A stretch of 64,000 bases of DNA from Nonomuraea candida (GTDB taxonomy: Bacteria; Actinomycetota; Actinomycetes; Streptosporangiales; Streptosporangiaceae), in assembly GCF_000725485.1 (NCBI RefSeq), contig NZ_JOAG01000009.1, positions 248,001 to 312,000 on the forward strand, given 5' to 3'. The translations under genes and the position numbers were made by a program. Below, piece after piece: positions 54,336 through 63,665 of the stretch (position 1 is the stretch's first letter; each line of letters opens with the position of its first letter). The notes below the pieces were generated by a model. The model saw nothing but the letters and a program-made list of their open reading frames with translations. It was not told where the DNA came from and did not search any database.

Positions 54336-55555
54336 GCCGCGACCCTGCTCAGGTAGTCCTCGGCCCGGCCGGCGTCCATGAACCACTCGGCGTAGTCGGA
54401 GGGGTCGTCGAAGCCGTTGACGAAGCGCGAGGCGATCTCCGGCCGCTGCCCGGCGGCGCCCAGCAGCGCCAGGTGGTGCGGCTCGGCCGGGGCCAGCAGC
54501 GCGTTGGTCCAGCTCGTGACGTGCCGGGCCTGCTCCCAGTACAGCTCGAAGGTGCGCCGCATCCAGTCCGCGTCGAACGGCCGCGCCCCGCGTTCCACGA
54601 TGGCCCGCAGGTACGTGGCGGCGCACTTGGCGGCGTTGTTGCTGCCCTGCCCGGTGATCGGATCGTTGAGCACCACGACGTCGGCGACGCCCAGCACCGG
54701 CGCGCCGGAGGGCAGGACGGCCACGGGACGGCGGACCGTGGGGGCGAAGCGGCCGGTCAGGACCGCGTTGTCGTCGGTGAGCTCGATCCCGGCGCAGCGC
54801 TCGGCCTCCCACGGGAAGAAGGTCTCCAGGACGCGGCGGCCGCGCGCCAGGTGCTCGGCGGGGGTGCGCACGTCGCCCCAGCAGTCCATGGGGCCGCCCG
54901 GCACGCCCTCGAACACCATGATCTCGCAGGGCCCGGTGTGCGTGAGCCCGGGGAAGACGAAGTACTCGCCCACGCCGGGGAGCAGGTTGAAGCAGACCGC
55001 CGAGTGATCGGGCCGGGGCGCGAGACCGTTGACGTAGGTGACCGCGAGCGCGCGCTGCGGGGTCGCGTACGGCGAGCGTGCCGGGTCCCGCTCGAACAGC
55101 GAGGCGATCTGCCCCTTGCCCGCGGCGACCAGCACCAGGTCGTGGCGGGCGGCGTAGCCCTCCAGGTCCTCGGGGGTGGCGTCGTGCAGGACGAGCGTGC
55201 CGCCGAGCCGCTCGAACTCGGCCAGCCAGGCCGGCATCTTCAGCCGCTGGTCCACCGCGCGGGCCGGGACGTGCAGCCGCGCCGCCCAGTCGAGCGCCTT
55301 GCCGCCGCCGGGGCCGGGGACGGTGAGCGCGATGCCCTCGATGGGCGGGCAGACGTCGGCCCACCAGTCGAGGCCGACCTCGCGCTCGCGGGCCTGCGCG
55401 GTGCCGAACATGGCCTGCCCGGACATCACCCGGCCGTCGCGGATGGACTCGGGGGTGCGGTTGGAGACGAGGGTCACGTCGTAGCCGTGCCGGAGCAGGC
55501 CGATGGCCAGGTGGAGCCCGGCCTGACCGGCGCCGACGACGAGGATGTCACGCAT
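54332..55555 (-). CDS. Styrene monooxygenase-like oxygenase component
   Basis: 407 aa. Begins MRDILVVGAGQAGLHLAIGL (FAD GxGxxG), then GLDWWADVCPPIEGI, LVAAGKGQIASLFERDP and PITGQGSNNAAK (styA family patterns). This is the FAD-using StyA group, which makes styrene oxide or oxidises indole to indigo precursors using FADH2 from the reductase. ATG 55555. The upstream AraC gene runs the same way. True substrate unknown. Confidence 0.92.
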   Translation of the reverse strand: MRDILVVGAGQAGLHLAIGLLRHGYDVTLVSNRTPESIRDGRVMSGQAMFGTAQAREREVGLDWWADVCPPIEGIALTVPGPGGGKALDWAARLHVPARAVDQRLKMPAWLAEFERLGGTLVLHDATPEDLEGYAARHDLVLVAAGKGQIASLFERDPARSPYATPQRALAVTYVNGLAPRPDHSAVCFNLLPGVGEYFVFPGLTHTGPCEIMVFEGVPGGPMDCWGDVRTPAEHLARGRRVLETFFPWEAERCAGIELTDDNAVLTGRFAPTVRRPVAVLPSGAPVLGVADVVVLNDPITGQGSNNAAKCAATYLRAIVERGARPFDADWMRRTFELYWEQARHVTSWTNALLAPAEPHHLALLGAAGQRPEIASRFVNGFDDPSDYAEWFMDAGRAEDYLSRVAA

Positions 55556-55656
55556 GGTGGGGTGTCCCTTCGGTGTCAGGAGTGGAGGTGGTGATCGGCG
55601 CCTGACAGAAAGGTACGACCGGCGCGACCGCCCGGGCCATCCGCTGAACGCGGACT

Positions 55657-56640
55657 TCATCCACCTGACGCGGAACCTCTGCGCAACGTCTCCGACGGCG
55701 GCTGCCCGTACCGTTCGCGGTACTGGGCGGCGAAACGTCCCTGGTGCAGGAAGCCCCACCGGGCGGCCACCGTGGTCACCGTGGCCCTGGCGGGGTCGGC
55801 CGTGCTCAGCTCGTCGTGCACCCGCGCCAGTCGCACCCGCCGCAGGTGGGCCATCGGGGTCAGCCCGAGATGCGCGCGGAAGCCCTCCTGGAGCGAGCGG
55901 CTGCTGACCGCGACGGCGCCGGCGATGTCGGTGGTGGTGAGCGGGAGGTGCGCGTGCCCCTCGATGAACTCCATCGCCCGGCGCACGACCTTCGGCAGCG
56001 CGGGCGGCCTGGGCGCGCTCAGCCGCTCCAGGTAGTTGGAGGGCTGCATGGTCAGCAGCAGGGTGATCAGCGCGTTCTCCAGGTGCGCGATGGCCAGCGG
56101 GTGGCCGCTCAGCCCGTCGTCGCGCTCGGCCTCCCTGACGAGCAGGTCGGCCAGGTCCCGCCAGGACCGGCTCCAGCCCGTCGTCAGGTCCAGGCCGAGG
56201 TCGAAGACGACCGGGCCGTCGAGCGGCTCGCCGAGCATCTGCTCCAGCGCGCGCTCGATCGCGACGCGCTCGAACTTGACCAGGAGCTGGGGGCAGCCGG
56301 CCGCCCAGCGCATGTCGAGGTGGCGGGTCGGTGAGGGCAGCGAGGCCAGGGAAGGGGTCGAGACGATCTCCTGGTCGCCGGCGCGGATCAGGCTGCGCCC
56401 CATGAGCGGGATCATGACCAGGAAGAACGTGTCGAGGTCGCCCGGTTCGATGTGCACGCCGGCCCCGTAGTCGAGGTAACTCACGCGGACCGAGCCGAGC
56501 TGCACCGAGTTGAACCGGGCCGACAGCAGGTCCGCGTCCCCGGCCAGATCCAGCCGGTGCGGGCAGAACACCTTGGCGACCTCGCCGCGGACCTCGTCGA
56601 GGTCGGAGCTGGCGAAGACGGCACGGTTGCTGAGGAGCAC
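55657..56640 (-). CDS. AraC-family regulator of the monooxygenase operon
   Basis: 327 aa from GTG 56640. N-terminal AraC-binding-like domain (about 15-190); C-terminal double helix-turn-helix with LTTTDIAGAVAVSSRSLQEGFRAH and VTTVAARWGFLHQGRFAAQYRERYGQPP (given in pieces). 101 bp before styA, same strand, so probably activates it, perhaps with an aromatic ligand (inference). Longer upstream readings overlap the flavoprotein gene and are rejected. Confidence 0.88.
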   Translation of the reverse strand: MLLSNRAVFASSDLDEVRGEVAKVFCPHRLDLAGDADLLSARFNSVQLGSVRVSYLDYGAGVHIEPGDLDTFFLVMIPLMGRSLIRAGDQEIVSTPSLASLPSPTRHLDMRWAAGCPQLLVKFERVAIERALEQMLGEPLDGPVVFDLGLDLTTGWSRSWRDLADLLVREAERDDGLSGHPLAIAHLENALITLLLTMQPSNYLERLSAPRPPALPKVVRRAMEFIEGHAHLPLTTTDIAGAVAVSSRSLQEGFRAHLGLTPMAHLRRVRLARVHDELSTADPARATVTTVAARWGFLHQGRFAAQYRERYGQPPSETLRRGSASGG

Positions 56641-56907
56641 ACCAGATGATCGGCGGGCTCGCCCGGGGCGTTCCAGGTAAAAGGACGCACAACGTCGCGC
56701 TGCCCGGAGCGGCGTCCCCGGGCCTCCGGCGGCCCGGGGCCCCGGCCCGGGCCGCCGGATCAGCCGATCGGTGGAGTCCGGCACGGCCGACCGGCGGGGA
56801 CCCGGTTCAGCCCCTGGCCCGTGCGATCGGTTGATGCGCGCCCGGTCGCCGCCCTGGGACGGTGATGAGGCCCAGCGGTCAGCGGACCAGGACACGAAGG
56901 GACCGGG

Positions 56908-58581
56908 ATGGATCAGCCGAGGAGCAACCAGGTGAGCCGTCGTACGCTGCTCACCGGCACGGGCGCCGTGACGATCGGCGCCGCAACGAGTGGCGCCGCG
57001 ACGAGCGGCCCCGTGACGAGTAGTCCCGTGACGAGCGGTCCCGTGGCGCGCGAGCCCGCGGGAAGCGGGCCCTCGGCTTTCGGGCCGGTCACGGTCCGGC
57101 CCGGCGACCCCCGGTACACCGGCCTGCTGCGCGGCAACAACTTCCGCTTCGTGGGCCGCCCGGAGGAGATCCGGGTGGCCGGCTCCACCGATCAGGTGGT
57201 GCGCGCGGTGTCCGACGCGATGCGTGCCGGACGCCGGATCGCCGCGCGCAGCGGCGGCCACTGCTTCGAGAGCCTCACCGCCGACCCGGCGGTGAAACTG
57301 CTGCTCGACCTCTCGCCGATGGACGAGGTCGGCTACGACGCCGGCATGCGCGCGTTCTCGGTGGGGCCGGGCGCCACGCTCGGGCACGTGTACCGCACCC
57401 TGTTCAAGGGATGGGGCGTGACGATCCCCGCGGGCAGCTGTCCGGGCGTCGGCGCCGGCGGCCACTTCTGCGGCGGCGGGTACGGCGCCCTGTCCCGCCG
57501 GTACGGCTCCGTGGTGGACCACCTGTACGGCGTGGAGGTCGTGGTGGCCGACCGGGACGGCGCCGCCCGCGCGGTCGTCGCCACCAGCGAGCCCGGCGAC
57601 CCGAACCGCGACCTGTGGTGGGCGCACACCGGCGGTGGCGGCGGCAACTTCGGCGTGGTCACCCGCTACTGGCTGCGCTCGCCCGGCGCCACCGGCGATC
57701 CGTCGCGGCTGCTGCCGCCCTCGCCGAGCGACATGCTGGAGGCCGTGGTCGCCTGGCCCTGGGAGGGCATGACCGAGCGGGCGTTCACCCGGCTGGCGGG
57801 CAACTTCGGCGCCTGGCACGAACGCAACAGCGCCCCCGGCGCGCCGGCCACCGGCCTGTACGCGATCCTCATGCTGTCGCACCGCAGCGCCGGGTACCTC
57901 TCGCTGGCCGTGCAGACCGACGCGGCCCTGCCCGGCGCCGACCGGCTGGTGAACGGGCTCGTGTCCGAGGTCACCGCGGGCACTGGTCTCGAACCGGTCG
58001 CCGACCTGCGGCGGACGATGCCGTGGCTGCACAGGATGACCTGGCCGGGCACCGGCGAGTCCGGCGACGCGGGCGCCCGCCGGTACAAGAACAAGGCCGC
58101 CTACCTGCGCCGCTCCCTGACCGGCGCCCAGCTCGCCACCGTCCACCGCCACCTGACCGGCCCCGGCGGTGACGCCGGTGCCGGCCTGCTGCTCATCGGC
58201 TACGGCGGCCAGGTGGGCGCGGTGCCGCCGCACGCCACCGCCCTCGCGCAACGCGACTCGGTCATGAAGGCGGTCTACTACACGTCCTGGGCCGACGAGT
58301 CGGACGACGCGGCCCGGCTCTCCTGGATCCGCGCCTTCTACCGGGACGTGTACGCCGGCACCGGGGGCGTGCCGGTGCCCGGCGAGGTCAGCGACGGCTC
58401 CTACATCAACTACCCCGACGCCGACCTGGCAGATCCGGAGTGGAACAGCTCGGGCGTGCCGGCGAGCACGCTCTACTACAAGGGCAACCACCCTCGCCTC
58501 CAGCGGATCAAGGCGCGCTGGGACCCGCGCGGCGTCTTCCGGCACGCCCTGTCCATCGATCCGCCGGGGGCGGGCGGCTGA
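56908..58581 (+). CDS. Tat-exported bicovalent FAD oxidase (BBE-like)
   Basis: 557 aa. Twin-arginine signal (VSRRTLLTG), FAD_binding_4 with His118 in RSGGHCFES and Cys178 in AGSCPGVGAGG, the two residues that bind FAD covalently in berberine bridge-type oxidases, then GHFCGGGYGALSRRYG and a C-terminal NYPDADL berberine-like end. It is an oxidase for alcohols, sugars or alkaloid-like compounds. Residues 25-47 carry in-frame ATSG/VTSG repeats (15-bp period), which lengthen the linker after the signal. Confidence 0.93.
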   Translation: MDQPRSNQVSRRTLLTGTGAVTIGAATSGAATSGPVTSSPVTSGPVAREPAGSGPSAFGPVTVRPGDPRYTGLLRGNNFRFVGRPEEIRVAGSTDQVVRAVSDAMRAGRRIAARSGGHCFESLTADPAVKLLLDLSPMDEVGYDAGMRAFSVGPGATLGHVYRTLFKGWGVTIPAGSCPGVGAGGHFCGGGYGALSRRYGSVVDHLYGVEVVVADRDGAARAVVATSEPGDPNRDLWWAHTGGGGGNFGVVTRYWLRSPGATGDPSRLLPPSPSDMLEAVVAWPWEGMTERAFTRLAGNFGAWHERNSAPGAPATGLYAILMLSHRSAGYLSLAVQTDAALPGADRLVNGLVSEVTAGTGLEPVADLRRTMPWLHRMTWPGTGESGDAGARRYKNKAAYLRRSLTGAQLATVHRHLTGPGGDAGAGLLLIGYGGQVGAVPPHATALAQRDSVMKAVYYTSWADESDDAARLSWIRAFYRDVYAGTGGVPVPGEVSDGSYINYPDADLADPEWNSSGVPASTLYYKGNHPRLQRIKARWDPRGVFRHALSIDPPGAGG

Positions 58582-58640
58582 GGCCGGCCCGGGCGCGGGG
58601 GTGACCCTGCTCAGCCCGAGCCTGCTCAGGCTGATCCCCG

Positions 58641-58710
58641 CTCAGGCCGACCCGCTCAGGCCGACCCGCTCAGGCCGACCCGCTCAGGCCGACCCGCTCA
58701 GGCCGATCCG
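58641..58710. repeat. Five 14-bp repeats covering a stop codon
   Basis: CTCAGGCCGACCCG repeats from 58641 to 58710 (last unit diverged), with weaker copies from about 58607. The TCA in the last unit at 58698-58700 is the stop of the minus-strand solute-binding-like gene. Confidence 0.9.
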
Positions 58711-60056
58711 GCGCAGGCGTTGCGGTCGGCGGGGCGGCCGTCCAGGGCGTCGCGGAGCGCGGCGGCGAAGGCCGGGTAGTTGATCGGGGGCGCGTCCGGG
58801 CCCTCCAGGACGGCGTCGCGCACGCAGGCGCGGAACACCTCGCTGAACACCGGGTAGGAGGGGGAGGCGGGCCGGGTCACGGTGTTCTGCAACCCGGCGT
58901 GCACCGCTGCGGCCAGCGTGCGCAGGTCCTCGGGGCCGATCGCGCCGCGGGGGTCCTCCTCGCTCCTCTTCTCGCAGGCCGTGGGGCGGGTGCGGAACTC
59001 GTCGTACACGGCCCTGAGCACCGGCGGGTAGCCGCCGCAGGCGAACAGCCTGCTCTGGTGCTCCTTCCCGGTCAGGAAGCGGATGAGCTCCATCGCCTCC
59101 TCCGCGTGCGGGGAGTCCTTGGCGATGGCCAGGTTGAAGCCGCCCAGGACGCCGCGCGTGGGGAACCTGCCGACCTCGAAGCGCAGCGCCCCGCCGGCGG
59201 TGTGCAGGGCCGGGTCGGCGGCCAGCTCGTGGAAGGAGAACGCCCAGTTGCGCAGGTAGCCGATGTCGGCTCGGCGGAACTCGCGCATGCTCGTGCGCTC
59301 CTGGAGGTTCGCGTGGCCCGGCCGGCGCTCCAGGAGCGCGCGCGTCATCTCGCTCCACCGCCGCAGCGCTTCCTCCGCCCTGGCCGCGTCGCCCGGCTCG
59401 TCCAGCACCACGCGGTCGCCGTCCATGAGCCGGGCGCCGCCGGAGAGCATCGCCTCCAGCAGGTTGACCGTGCCGCCCTCGTAGTCGTCGAGCTGGGCGG
59501 CGTAGCCGTGCCGTCGCGCCAGACTCAGGAACTCGTCGAGGTCACGGGGGTAGGGCAGGTCCGACTTGTAGTAGAGCACGGGGATGTTGGTGCCGAAGGG
59601 GACGGCGTACTGGGTGCCGTCCACCTCGCCGGTGCGCAGGGCCTGCGGGACGAAGGCCGCGCGCTGCTCCTCGGTGAGCGGCGTCTCCTGGAGGAACCCG
59701 TTGCGCGCGAACTCCGGCACCCAGGCCACGTCCATGATCAGGACGTCGTAGGCGCAGCGGCCGGCCTGGGCCGCGGAGATCATCTCCTTGCGCTCGTCGT
59801 CGGTGGTCTCGCCCACCTCGATCAGCGTCACCCGGGGCCGGTGCCGCGCGTTCCACTCGTCGAACAGCTCCCGCCGGTAGGTGCTGGCGCTGATGTCGTC
59901 ACCGGCCGCCACCCGCAGGCCCGTCTGCAGGTGCGGCGGGCACGTACGCTCCGGCCGCGCCGGCCGGCCGGTCGCCGTCAGATAGGCAAGGACGCTCACG
60001 GTCGCCAGGAAGGCGACGCCCGCCACCACCCGCTCGGTGAGCGACCGGCCGATCAC
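58698..60056 (-). CDS. Membrane-anchored solute-binding-like protein
   Basis: 452 aa. One N-terminal membrane helix (VVAGVAFLATVSVLAYLTAT) with no lipobox, then a class I solute-binding fold (DDISASTYRRELFDEWNARH; YDVLIMDVAWVPEFARNGFL; KDSPHAEEAMELIRFLTGKE). No permease or ATPase gene is nearby. ATG 60056 overlaps the VWA gene stop by 4 nt. It may sense a ligand for the VWA partner. The stop is in a tandem repeat. Confidence 0.85.
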   Translation of the reverse strand: MIGRSLTERVVAGVAFLATVSVLAYLTATGRPARPERTCPPHLQTGLRVAAGDDISASTYRRELFDEWNARHRPRVTLIEVGETTDDERKEMISAAQAGRCAYDVLIMDVAWVPEFARNGFLQETPLTEEQRAAFVPQALRTGEVDGTQYAVPFGTNIPVLYYKSDLPYPRDLDEFLSLARRHGYAAQLDDYEGGTVNLLEAMLSGGARLMDGDRVVLDEPGDAARAEEALRRWSEMTRALLERRPGHANLQERTSMREFRRADIGYLRNWAFSFHELAADPALHTAGGALRFEVGRFPTRGVLGGFNLAIAKDSPHAEEAMELIRFLTGKEHQSRLFACGGYPPVLRAVYDEFRTRPTACEKRSEEDPRGAIGPEDLRTLAAAVHAGLQNTVTRPASPSYPVFSEVFRACVRDAVLEGPDAPPINYPAFAAALRDALDGRPADRNACAGSA

Positions 60057-62035
60057 CGGGCCCGCCCGCGCATCGCGGAGACCAGGTCACGCAAGGCGTC
60101 CTCCAGGTTGTTGTGGGCCACGGCGGCGCAGGTCACCCCGCCCTCGGGCGCGGGGCCCCGCCCGAGCCCGGGCGGGCAGGCCGCGTCGCCGACCACGAGG
60201 ATGTGCACGTCCAGGACGGTCCGCGCGTCCCTCGCCGCCCGCTCGATGGCCCGCGCCACCTGGTCGTCCTTCTCGTCCGACCGGAACGGGCCGCCGTCGG
60301 TGATCACGACGACGGGTCTGCCCGGCGCGTCGAGCCGGCCGCCCAGCTCGCGCAGCACCTGGGAGATCGGCGCGTCCCTCGCGCGCGCCGGGCCGGGCAC
60401 GAGCCGGGTCAGCAGCCGGTCCCAGTCGCGCCGGTGGTAGACGGCGGAGTCGAACCTGACCACCCGCCCGCCGTCCGCGGGCCGGTGGAACAGGCTCACC
60501 GACAGCCTGTCGTCGAGGCCCAGCGCGGGGCGCACGGCGGCGAACGCGTCCCGGATCCTGGCCAGCAGCGAGGAGGGCGACTCCGCCATCGAGCCCGAGC
60601 CGTCCAGCGCCACCTGGACGCTCATGGACGGCAGCTTGGCGCTGATCCGCTCGCGGACGGCGCCGAGGTCGTGATTCATCGGCGTCCCGGCGGGGCCCGG
60701 GCGCGCGTCGAGGGGACGCCTGTCCCTCAGCCAGCCGGCCAGCTCGCGCACCGCCTCCTGGCGCACGCGGTCGTCGCCGGGCCAGGTCAGCCCGTAGATG
60801 GGGTGCGTCAGGAGCGCTCCACCCTCGGGTTTCACGTCCCTGAGCGCGTCGGAGTTGCTCAGTGGCGGGCCCGGGCAGCCGGGCAGGCCCGGCCCGCCGG
60901 CGTTGAGGTCGTCGACGGCGCGGGACGGCACGAGGAAGGCGAGGTGCCGCCGCTCGCCCGCCGGTCCCGTACGGAAGCGGCACAGCGTCTCCACCACGGT
61001 GCCGCCGAGCCCGGCGCTGCGCGCCATGTCCTTGCCGCTGTCGGTGTCGACGACCTGCGCGGCGGCCACCAGCCCGGCCACCGACAGGCTCGGCTCGGGA
61101 TAGACCAGGCGCATCCGCAGCCGCTCCCTGGCGGCCGACAGCGCCGCGTCGAGGCTGCGGCCCTGGCCGCGCCCGGGCAGGAACCGGTCGAAGTCGCCGT
61201 AGCGCAGGTTCGCCACCGCGAGCGTCATCCGGTCGGTGCCGGCCTCGCCCAGCGGGACGGCCGCCACGGGCGAGGCCGGGCCGAGCACCAGGCCGAGCTC
61301 CTCCGTCGTGGTGGCCACCCACAGGTCGGGGCGCGGGATGAGCAGCCGCGTGTACGGGTCGCCGTGCTGGTTGTACCCGTCGCGCTGCCAGTCGTTCTCG
61401 AAGCCGTACGCCAGCTCCTCGACCGACGCCTCGGGATAGACCGAGACGCGGTGCAGCGCGCACCCGTGCTCCGACCGGTCACGGACGAATTTCTCGACGT
61501 CGGCGCGGAGCGCGGCCACGTTCTCCGGCGCGGTCATGACGGTCAGCTCCTCCGGCGAGCCGCACGGCACGAACCCCAGCTGCCGGTACGCCCACCCGCC
61601 CCCCAGGCCCAGCGCGACCACGCACGCCCCCGCGACGGCGGCCAGGTAGACCGCCGGCAGCAGCCGGAACACGGAGGCGAGGCGCAGCGTCGCCGCCGGC
61701 CGGCGCAGGCCGTGCGGGATCCACCCGCAGAGCCATCGCCACACCCGCCCGGCCCGCTCGGCGACCGCCCGCCGGAGCCTGCGCGGGCTCAGCCGGGACG
61801 CGGCCCCCAGGACCAGGAAGGCCACGCCGACGAGCAGCGCCATCCCGACGTAGTGGCCGCCGGGGAACCGGTCGGTGAAGGTGGCGAAATCGGTCCAGAC
61901 CCGGGTGACGATCACGCCGACCAGCGTGCTCACCACCGCCTGGACCACGATGGCACGCGGGTGGTCCTGGCGCGGCGGCGGGCTCTCGTCTCCGCCGTCG
62001 TGCGGGTCGTGCTCGCGCGAACGTGATGACGGCAT
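60053..62035 (-). CDS. Membrane VWA protein with extracytoplasmic ligand-like domain
   Basis: 660 aa. Three helices (about 28-47, 62-80, 128-151) with an Arg-rich loop between 2 and 3, so the large C-terminal part is outside. It has a solute-binding-like region (about 155-420) and a VWA domain (about 475-650) with the metal motif DGSGS (VALDGSGSMAES) and VVVITDGGP. VWA metal sites bind partner proteins. Coupled to the solute-binding gene. I know similar two-domain proteins from actinobacteria but no function. Confidence 0.85.
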   Translation of the reverse strand: MPSSRSREHDPHDGGDESPPPRQDHPRAIVVQAVVSTLVGVIVTRVWTDFATFTDRFPGGHYVGMALLVGVAFLVLGAASRLSPRRLRRAVAERAGRVWRWLCGWIPHGLRRPAATLRLASVFRLLPAVYLAAVAGACVVALGLGGGWAYRQLGFVPCGSPEELTVMTAPENVAALRADVEKFVRDRSEHGCALHRVSVYPEASVEELAYGFENDWQRDGYNQHGDPYTRLLIPRPDLWVATTTEELGLVLGPASPVAAVPLGEAGTDRMTLAVANLRYGDFDRFLPGRGQGRSLDAALSAARERLRMRLVYPEPSLSVAGLVAAAQVVDTDSGKDMARSAGLGGTVVETLCRFRTGPAGERRHLAFLVPSRAVDDLNAGGPGLPGCPGPPLSNSDALRDVKPEGGALLTHPIYGLTWPGDDRVRQEAVRELAGWLRDRRPLDARPGPAGTPMNHDLGAVRERISAKLPSMSVQVALDGSGSMAESPSSLLARIRDAFAAVRPALGLDDRLSVSLFHRPADGGRVVRFDSAVYHRRDWDRLLTRLVPGPARARDAPISQVLRELGGRLDAPGRPVVVITDGGPFRSDEKDDQVARAIERAARDARTVLDVHILVVGDAACPPGLGRGPAPEGGVTCAAVAHNNLEDALRDLVSAMRGRAR

Positions 62036-62269
62036 GGGGGCTTCCGTGGGACCGGCGCGGCGTACGGGAACGGGTTGGCGACGTTCGGTGGCGCTTGGGG
62101 ATACTAACCGCTGGACCTGCCCGCCGTGGCGGCAATGCCTTTTCGCTTCACGCCGCCGGCGCGCTCGCGTGCGGCCACGCCCCGGCCGCCGCGCCGCCCG
62201 CCGTCACGATGCCGCCGTCACGATGCCCGGCAGCAGGTCCGGCTCCGCGCCGCCGGCCGCCGCACAATA

Positions 62270-62296
62270 GGGCGATATTTATTGATAAATGCGCCC
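62270..62296. promoter_or_regulatory. Imperfect inverted repeat upstream of the YcaO cluster
   Basis: GGGCGATATTTAT and ATAAATGCGCCC form an AT-rich interrupted palindrome about 95 bp before the candidate precursor. It could be an operator or a leader hairpin. The rest of 62036-62269 shows no feature. Confidence 0.5.
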
Positions 62297-62319
62297 AATT
62301 TTGCCCGCATTTAATTCAA

Positions 62320-62347
62320 TTGACGCTCGTTCCGGGCCCTTGATAAA
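62320..62347 (+). promoter_or_regulatory. Candidate promoter of the YcaO/SagB cluster
   Basis: TTGACG (62320) and GATAAA (62342) are spaced 16 bp in the AT-rich tract, a fair match to a housekeeping promoter. Transcription would begin about 35 bp before the precursor start. Confidence 0.55.
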
Positions 62348-62389
62348 TTCGCGAATGGTCGTGCAAGACGATCGCGGAAAGGATGCAGA

Positions 62390-62518
62390 ATGCCCGAGCG
62401 GATCGCGTTCCCCGCCGACGAGGACCTCGCTTTCGAGGCCAGGACCGACGGCTACGCCCAGACGGAGAAGTCCCTCGACTCCTACAGCCCCAACTGGAAG
62501 AGCATCGAGCTGCCGTAG
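62390..62518 (+). CDS. Candidate RiPP precursor peptide (Cys-free)
   Basis: 42 aa. Ribosome site GAAAGGA is 6 nt before ATG 62390. The sequence is MPERIAFPADEDLAFEART then DGYAQTEKSLDSYSPNWKS and IELP. The N-terminal half is acidic with Phe7, Leu13 and Phe15, leader-like; the second half is rich in Ser, Tyr, Asn and Lys with one Trp. There is no Cys, so if the following YcaO makes azolines they must come from Ser/Thr (Ser28, 31, 33, 38). It is directly before SagB- and YcaO-type genes. The call rests on place, size and ribosome site; I know no matching family. Confidence 0.7.
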   Translation: MPERIAFPADEDLAFEARTDGYAQTEKSLDSYSPNWKSIELP

Positions 62519-62582
62519 CCGGAAAACCCGCCGGGGCGGCAGCCGAGCCCCCGTCGCCCCGGCCCCTCGACAGAGAAAAGCG

Positions 62583-63665
62583 ATGCATCGGACCTCCATC
62601 TGCGGCGTCCTTTACGTGGACGACGGACATCTCGTCTGGGACGATTATCTCAACCATCGGCAAGTCGCTCTGGCGAGCGGCACGGAAACATTTCTGGCGG
62701 CCTTCAGACGCCCGCGGGAAATAGCGCGGGTGCTCGCCGGGCACGACGACCCCCACAGCCGCGAGCACGCCGAACGCGTCATCCGGGCGCTCGTCGGCGC
62801 CGAGATCCTCGTCGAGCTGGGCTCGCCCCGCGACCTCCGGGAGCAGCACATGAGCGCGGCGTGGGCCCCCTGGTCGCCCCTCGCCAGGGCGTTCCACTAC
62901 TCGACCCGGTTCCTCGACTCCAACCTGTTCCTGTCCGAGGCCGAGCAGGACGAGCAGCTCCGGCGCAAGCTGGCGGCCGACCCGCCGCCGCCGGCGTTCA
63001 AGAAACACCCGGACGCGCTCGACAGCGTCCCGTTCGCGGCCGACGCCTCCTGCGCCGGCACGCTCGTCGAACGCGATCTCCTGACGCTGCTCTACAACCG
63101 GCGCAGCGTGCGGTCATTCTCCGGCGACGACATACCGGGGGAGAAGCTGGCGGCGCTGCTGGCGATCACGGCCGCGCCGATCAGGAGCAGCGACGTCAGC
63201 CGGACGACGCTCAAGACGAGCCCGTCCGGTGGCGGCAGGCATCCGACCGAGCTCTACGTCTACGCGCGCAGAGTGGCCGGCGTCCCCGAGGGGCTCCACC
63301 ACTACGACGCCCGGCACCAGGTGCTCGACCGCCTCACCCCGCCGCTCGCCGACGACCTGCTGGTGCACGTGTGCGGCGACCAGACCTGGACCCGCGACGC
63401 GTCCGCGTACCTCTTCTTCACCAGCGTGTTCGCCCGCAACAAGTGGAAGTACAAGGTCTCCCGCTCCTACCGCATCCTGCACTACGACGTCGGGCACCTG
63501 AGCCAGACGGTCTATCTCCTGACGGCGGCGATGGGGCTTTCCTGCACGTTCACCGCGGCGCTGCGCGACGAGACCCTCTCCCGGCTGCTGGAGCTCGACG
63601 ACGCCACGGAGCTGGTCATGGGGTGCGCGGTGATAGGCGCCGGGCCGGCCCCGGGCCGCGCATGA
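62583..63665 (+). CDS. SagB-type nitroreductase-fold dehydrogenase
   Basis: 360 aa. ATG 62583, 65 bp after the precursor. The C-terminal FMN domain has RRSVRSFSG (173), SPSGGGRHPTELYV (213) and YDVGHLSQTVYLLTAAMGL, the SagB/ThcOx pattern. This family oxidises azolines to azoles with FMN. The N-terminal ~85 residues (CGVLYVDDGHLVWDDYLNHR, RVIRALVGAEILVE) look like a wing-helix, possibly a leader-binding (RRE-like) module. ATGA overlap with the YcaO gene. Confidence 0.9.
   Translation: MHRTSICGVLYVDDGHLVWDDYLNHRQVALASGTETFLAAFRRPREIARVLAGHDDPHSREHAERVIRALVGAEILVELGSPRDLREQHMSAAWAPWSPLARAFHYSTRFLDSNLFLSEAEQDEQLRRKLAADPPPPAFKKHPDALDSVPFAADASCAGTLVERDLLTLLYNRRSVRSFSGDDIPGEKLAALLAITAAPIRSSDVSRTTLKTSPSGGGRHPTELYVYARRVAGVPEGLHHYDARHQVLDRLTPPLADDLLVHVCGDQTWTRDASAYLFFTSVFARNKWKYKVSRSYRILHYDVGHLSQTVYLLTAAMGLSCTFTAALRDETLSRLLELDDATELVMGCAVIGAGPAPGRA

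Noticed and set aside
55556..56692. styA extended to 786 residues
   Set aside because: The extension is in another frame of the AraC gene; MRDILVVGAGQAG is the natural start.
56641..58545. AraC gene extended to 962 residues
   Set aside because: The extension is antisense to the Tat flavoprotein gene and lacks domains.
62289..62582. SagB gene extended upstream to 62289
   Set aside because: It would overlap the candidate precursor in another frame, and the extension is low-complexity; ATG 62583 starts a conserved-looking domain.
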